From: Pseudomonadota bacterium
GTDB lineage: Bacteria; Pseudomonadota; Alphaproteobacteria; Acetobacterales; Acetobacteraceae
Direction of reading: 5' to 3'
Assembly: GCA_021785335.1 (NCBI GenBank)
Contig: JAJYFW010000030.1
Location: 1-10,428, forward strand
Length of the DNA: 10,428 bases
In this document: positions 8,195 through 10,428 of the stretch, piece by piece
Layout: every line of letters begins with the position of its first letter
Numbering within the stretch: the stretch's first letter is position 1
Made by a program: the position numbers and the translations under genes
Notes under the pieces: model-generated
The model's database searches: none
Seen by the model: only the letters and a program-made list of their open reading frames with translations
Told to the model about the DNA's origin: nothing

Positions 8195-9601
8195 ATGGCG
8201 GGTTCCCAGGGGGCGGATTCCTTCGACGTCATCGTCATCGGCGCCGGGCCCGGCGGCTATGTCTGCGCGATCCGCGCGGCACAGCTCGGCATGAAGGTCG
8301 CGTGCGTGGAGAAGCGGGCGACGCTCGGCGGCACCTGCCTCAACATCGGCTGCATCCCGTCCAAGGCGCTGCTGCAGTCCTCCGAGAACTTCGCCGCCGC
8401 TGCGCACGATTTTGCCGCGCACGGCGTGATGATCGAGGGCGTGAAGCTCGACCTCGCGCGGATGCAGGCGCGCAAGGCCGAGGTCGTCTCCGCCAACGTC
8501 AAGGGCGTCGAGTTCCTGTTCCGCAAGAACAAGGTCGCCTGGCTCAAGGGCGAGGGGAAGGTCGCCGGACCCGGGCGCGTCGCGGTCGGCGACAAGGTTT
8601 ACGAGACGAAACATATCGTCATCGCCACCGGCAGCGAGAGCATGCCCCTGCGCGGCGTCGAGGTCGACGAGAAACGCATCGTGACCTCCACCGGCGCGCT
8701 GGAGCTCGATGCCGTGCCGGGGCATCTCGTCGTCATCGGCGGCGGCGTCATCGGGCTCGAGCTCGGCAGCGTCTGGGCGCGGCTCGGCGCCAGGGTGACG
8801 GTGGTGGAGTTCCTCGACACGATCCTGCCCGCGATGGACCGCGAGGTCAGCCGCGGCTTCGAGCGCATCCTCGCGAAGCAGGGATTCACGTTCCGCCTCG
8901 GCACCAAGGTCACCTCGGCGAAGGCGGACGACAAGGGCGTCGACCTCACCCTCGAGCCGGCGGCCGGCGGCAAGGCAGAGACGCTGCGCGCGGACGTGGT
9001 GCTGCTCGCGATCGGGCGGCGGCCCTACACGGCGGGGCTGGGGCTGGAAGCCGCGGGCGTGGCGCTCGACGAGCGCGGGCGGGTAAAGACGGACGCGCAC
9101 TGGGCGACCAGCGTGCCGGGTATCCACGCCGTCGGCGACGTGATCGCGGGGCCGATGCTGGCGCACAAGGCCGAGGACGAGGGCGCGGCGCTGGCCGAGC
9201 GCCTCGCGGGCCAGGCCGGGCACGTGAACTACGAGGCGATCCCGGGCGTGGTCTACACCTGGCCGGAGGTCGCCGCCGTCGGACGCACCGAGGAACAGCT
9301 GAAGGCCGAGGGCATCGCCTACACGGTCGGCAAGTTTCCCTTCACCGCCAACGGCCGCGCCCGCGCGATGGGCGACACGGACGGGTTCGTGAAGCTGCTC
9401 GCCGACAAGCGGACGGACCGGCTGCTCGGCGCCCACATCGTCGGGCCGGACGCCGGCACCATCCTCGCGGAACTGGTGACCGCGATCGAGTTCGGCGCCT
9501 CCGCCGAGGACGTGGCGCGCACCTGCCACGCGCATCCCTCGCTCTCGGAAGCGATCAAGGAAGCGGCGCTGGCCGTCGGCGGCCGCGCGCTGCACATGTG
9601 A
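8195..9601 (+). CDS. lpd: Dihydrolipoyl dehydrogenase (E3)
   Basis: E3 is an FAD flavoprotein that reoxidises the dihydrolipoyl arm of E2 and reduces NAD. The protein is 468 residues, the standard length. The FAD-binding motif GAGPGGY is at 16-22. The redox disulfide is Cys48 and Cys53 in [16 protein letters not shown]. The NAD-binding motif [13 protein letters not shown] is at 182-194. The second FAD contact [20 protein letters not shown] spans 311-330. The dimer domain ends with HAHPSLSE holding catalytic His447 and Glu452. It lacks an N-terminal lipoyl domain, unlike some pyruvate-complex E3 proteins. The ATG is three bases after the sucB stop without a clear ribosome binding sequence, so translation is probably coupled. 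Its place next to sucAB suggests it serves the 2-oxoglutarate complex, though E3 proteins are often shared. Confidence 0.97.
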   Translation: MAGSQGADSFDVIVIGAGPGGYVCAIRAAQLGMKVACVEKRATLGGTCLNIGCIPSKALLQSSENFAAAAHDFAAHGVMIEGVKLDLARMQARKAEVVSANVKGVEFLFRKNKVAWLKGEGKVAGPGRVAVGDKVYETKHIVIATGSESMPLRGVEVDEKRIVTSTGALELDAVPGHLVVIGGGVIGLELGSVWARLGARVTVVEFLDTILPAMDREVSRGFERILAKQGFTFRLGTKVTSAKADDKGVDLTLEPAAGGKAETLRADVVLLAIGRRPYTAGLGLEAAGVALDERGRVKTDAHWATSVPGIHAVGDVIAGPMLAHKAEDEGAALAERLAGQAGHVNYEAIPGVVYTWPEVAAVGRTEEQLKAEGIAYTVGKFPFTANGRARAMGDTDGFVKLLADKRTDRLLGAHIVGPDAGTILAELVTAIEFGASAEDVARTCHAHPSLSEAIKEAALAVGGRALHM

Positions 9602-10428
9602 TGGCCGCGCCCCTGCCCGCGCTCACGATGGGCGAGCCGGCGGGGATCGGGCCGGAGATCGCGGTCGCCGCCTGGCGGGCGGGCAGGCGCTTCCTGTTCG
9701 TGGGCGACCCCTCGGTGCTGCGCGGCGTGCCCGTGCGGCTGGTTTCATCGGCCGCCGGGGCCGGTGACGACGCGATCCCGGTGCTCAGCGTTCCGCTGGC
9801 GGCGGCCCCGGTGCCGGGGCGGCTCGACCCGGCCAACGCGCCGGCCGTGATCGCCTCGATCGAGACGGCCGTGCGGCTCGCGATGGCGGGCGAGGTCGGC
9901 GCGGTCGTGACGAACCCGATCCAGAAATCGGTGCTCACGCGCGCCGGCTTCGCGCATCCCGGCCATACCGAGTTCCTCGCGGCGCTGACCGGCGCGCCGA
10001 TGCCGGTGATGATGCTGGCCTGCGAGGGGCTGCGCGTCGTTCCGGTTACGATCCATGTGGCGCTGCGCCGGGCGATCGAGATGCTGGATGCCGATCTCAT
10101 CCTGCGCACCGCGCGCGTGACCGACGCGGCGCTGCGGCGGGACTGGGGGATGGCGCGGCCGCGGCTCGCCTTCGCCGGCCTCAACCCGCACGCCGGCGAG
10201 GACGGCACGATGGGCGACGAGGAGGACCGGATCATCCGCCCGGCGCTCGCGGCGCTGCGCGCGGAGGGGATCGAGGCGCTGGGCCCGTTCCCAGCCGACA
10301 CGATGTTCACGCCGGCGGCGCGCCGGGGCTACGACGTGGCGCTCGGCATGTATCACGACCAGGTGCTGACGCCGATCAAGACGCTCGACATGCACGGCGG
10401 CGTGAACGTGACGCTCGGCCTGCCGATC
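9601..10428 (+). CDS. pdxA: 4-Hydroxythreonine-4-phosphate dehydrogenase, N-terminal 276 residues (3' end outside window)
   Basis: PdxA oxidises 4-phosphohydroxy-L-threonine with NAD in the DXP-dependent route to pyridoxal phosphate; PdxJ then uses the product. The frame runs off the right edge in phase after 276 codons, about four fifths of a usual 330-residue protein. The family start LTMGEPAGIGPEI is at 8-20. NPIQKSVLTRAGFAHPGHTEFLA (105-127, given in part) is the substrate region. The three metal-binding histidines appear as His152 in TIHVAL, His197 in LNPHAGEDG and His252 in MYHDQVL. VNVTLGLPI closes the visible part. The ATG overlaps the lpd stop as TGATG (9599-9603) with no clear ribosome binding sequence. 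A later ATG at 9628 would remove the conserved N terminus and is less likely. In many alphaproteobacteria pdxA instead sits with surA and rsmA; whether those follow here cannot be seen. Confidence 0.93.
   Translation, partial: MAAPLPALTMGEPAGIGPEIAVAAWRAGRRFLFVGDPSVLRGVPVRLVSSAAGAGDDAIPVLSVPLAAAPVPGRLDPANAPAVIASIETAVRLAMAGEVGAVVTNPIQKSVLTRAGFAHPGHTEFLAALTGAPMPVMMLACEGLRVVPVTIHVALRRAIEMLDADLILRTARVTDAALRRDWGMARPRLAFAGLNPHAGEDGTMGDEEDRIIRPALAALRAEGIEALGPFPADTMFTPAARRGYDVALGMYHDQVLTPIKTLDMHGGVNVTLGLPI

Noticed and set aside
6599..9595. Minus-strand open frame of 998 codons opposite sucA end, sucB and lpd
   Set aside because: Same cause: composition-driven antisense shadow rich in Arg, Asp, His and Ala with no domain, overlapping three well-supported genes.

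Overview
The window is very GC-rich (about 70% by eye, with nearly all codons ending in G or C). It is packed with genes that all read left to right. The gene order and protein styles (ZapE-type ATPase, LDH-like malate dehydrogenase, long E1o, lipoyl-PSBD-E2o, Lpd) point to an alphaproteobacterium. A Rhodospirillales/Acetobacteraceae-like organism is a reasonable guess from the GC content and the mdh-sucC-sucD-sucA-sucB-lpd order, but that placement is inference.

Layout: (1) 2-583, the 3' end of zapE, an AFG1-like cell-division ATPase. (2) 584-742, a gap with a bulged GC-rich hairpin and an 8-bp inverted repeat ahead of mdh. (3) 743-3793, mdh, sucC and sucD, tightly packed, with sucC and sucD sharing a TGATG stop/start. 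(4) 3794-4023, a 230-bp gap with no convincing protein gene but a 7-bp inverted repeat and a five-codon mini-ORF just before sucA. (5) 4024-9601, sucA, sucB and lpd, encoding all three components of the 2-oxoglutarate dehydrogenase complex. (6) 9601-10428, the start of pdxA, joined to lpd by another TGATG overlap and cut by the window edge.

The genes work together on one arm of the TCA cycle. SucA, SucB and Lpd convert 2-oxoglutarate to succinyl-CoA. SucCD converts succinyl-CoA to succinate with formation of a nucleoside triphosphate. Mdh makes oxaloacetate from malate. The coupled pdxA ties a vitamin B6 (PLP) biosynthesis step to the end of this cluster.

This is a housekeeping region. I saw no mobile element, CRISPR array, RNA gene, defence gene or obviously new system. 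The points worth a second look are the non-coding leaders and hairpins, the sucA mini-ORF and the lpd-pdxA coupling. The very long minus-strand open frames are explained as high-GC shadows.
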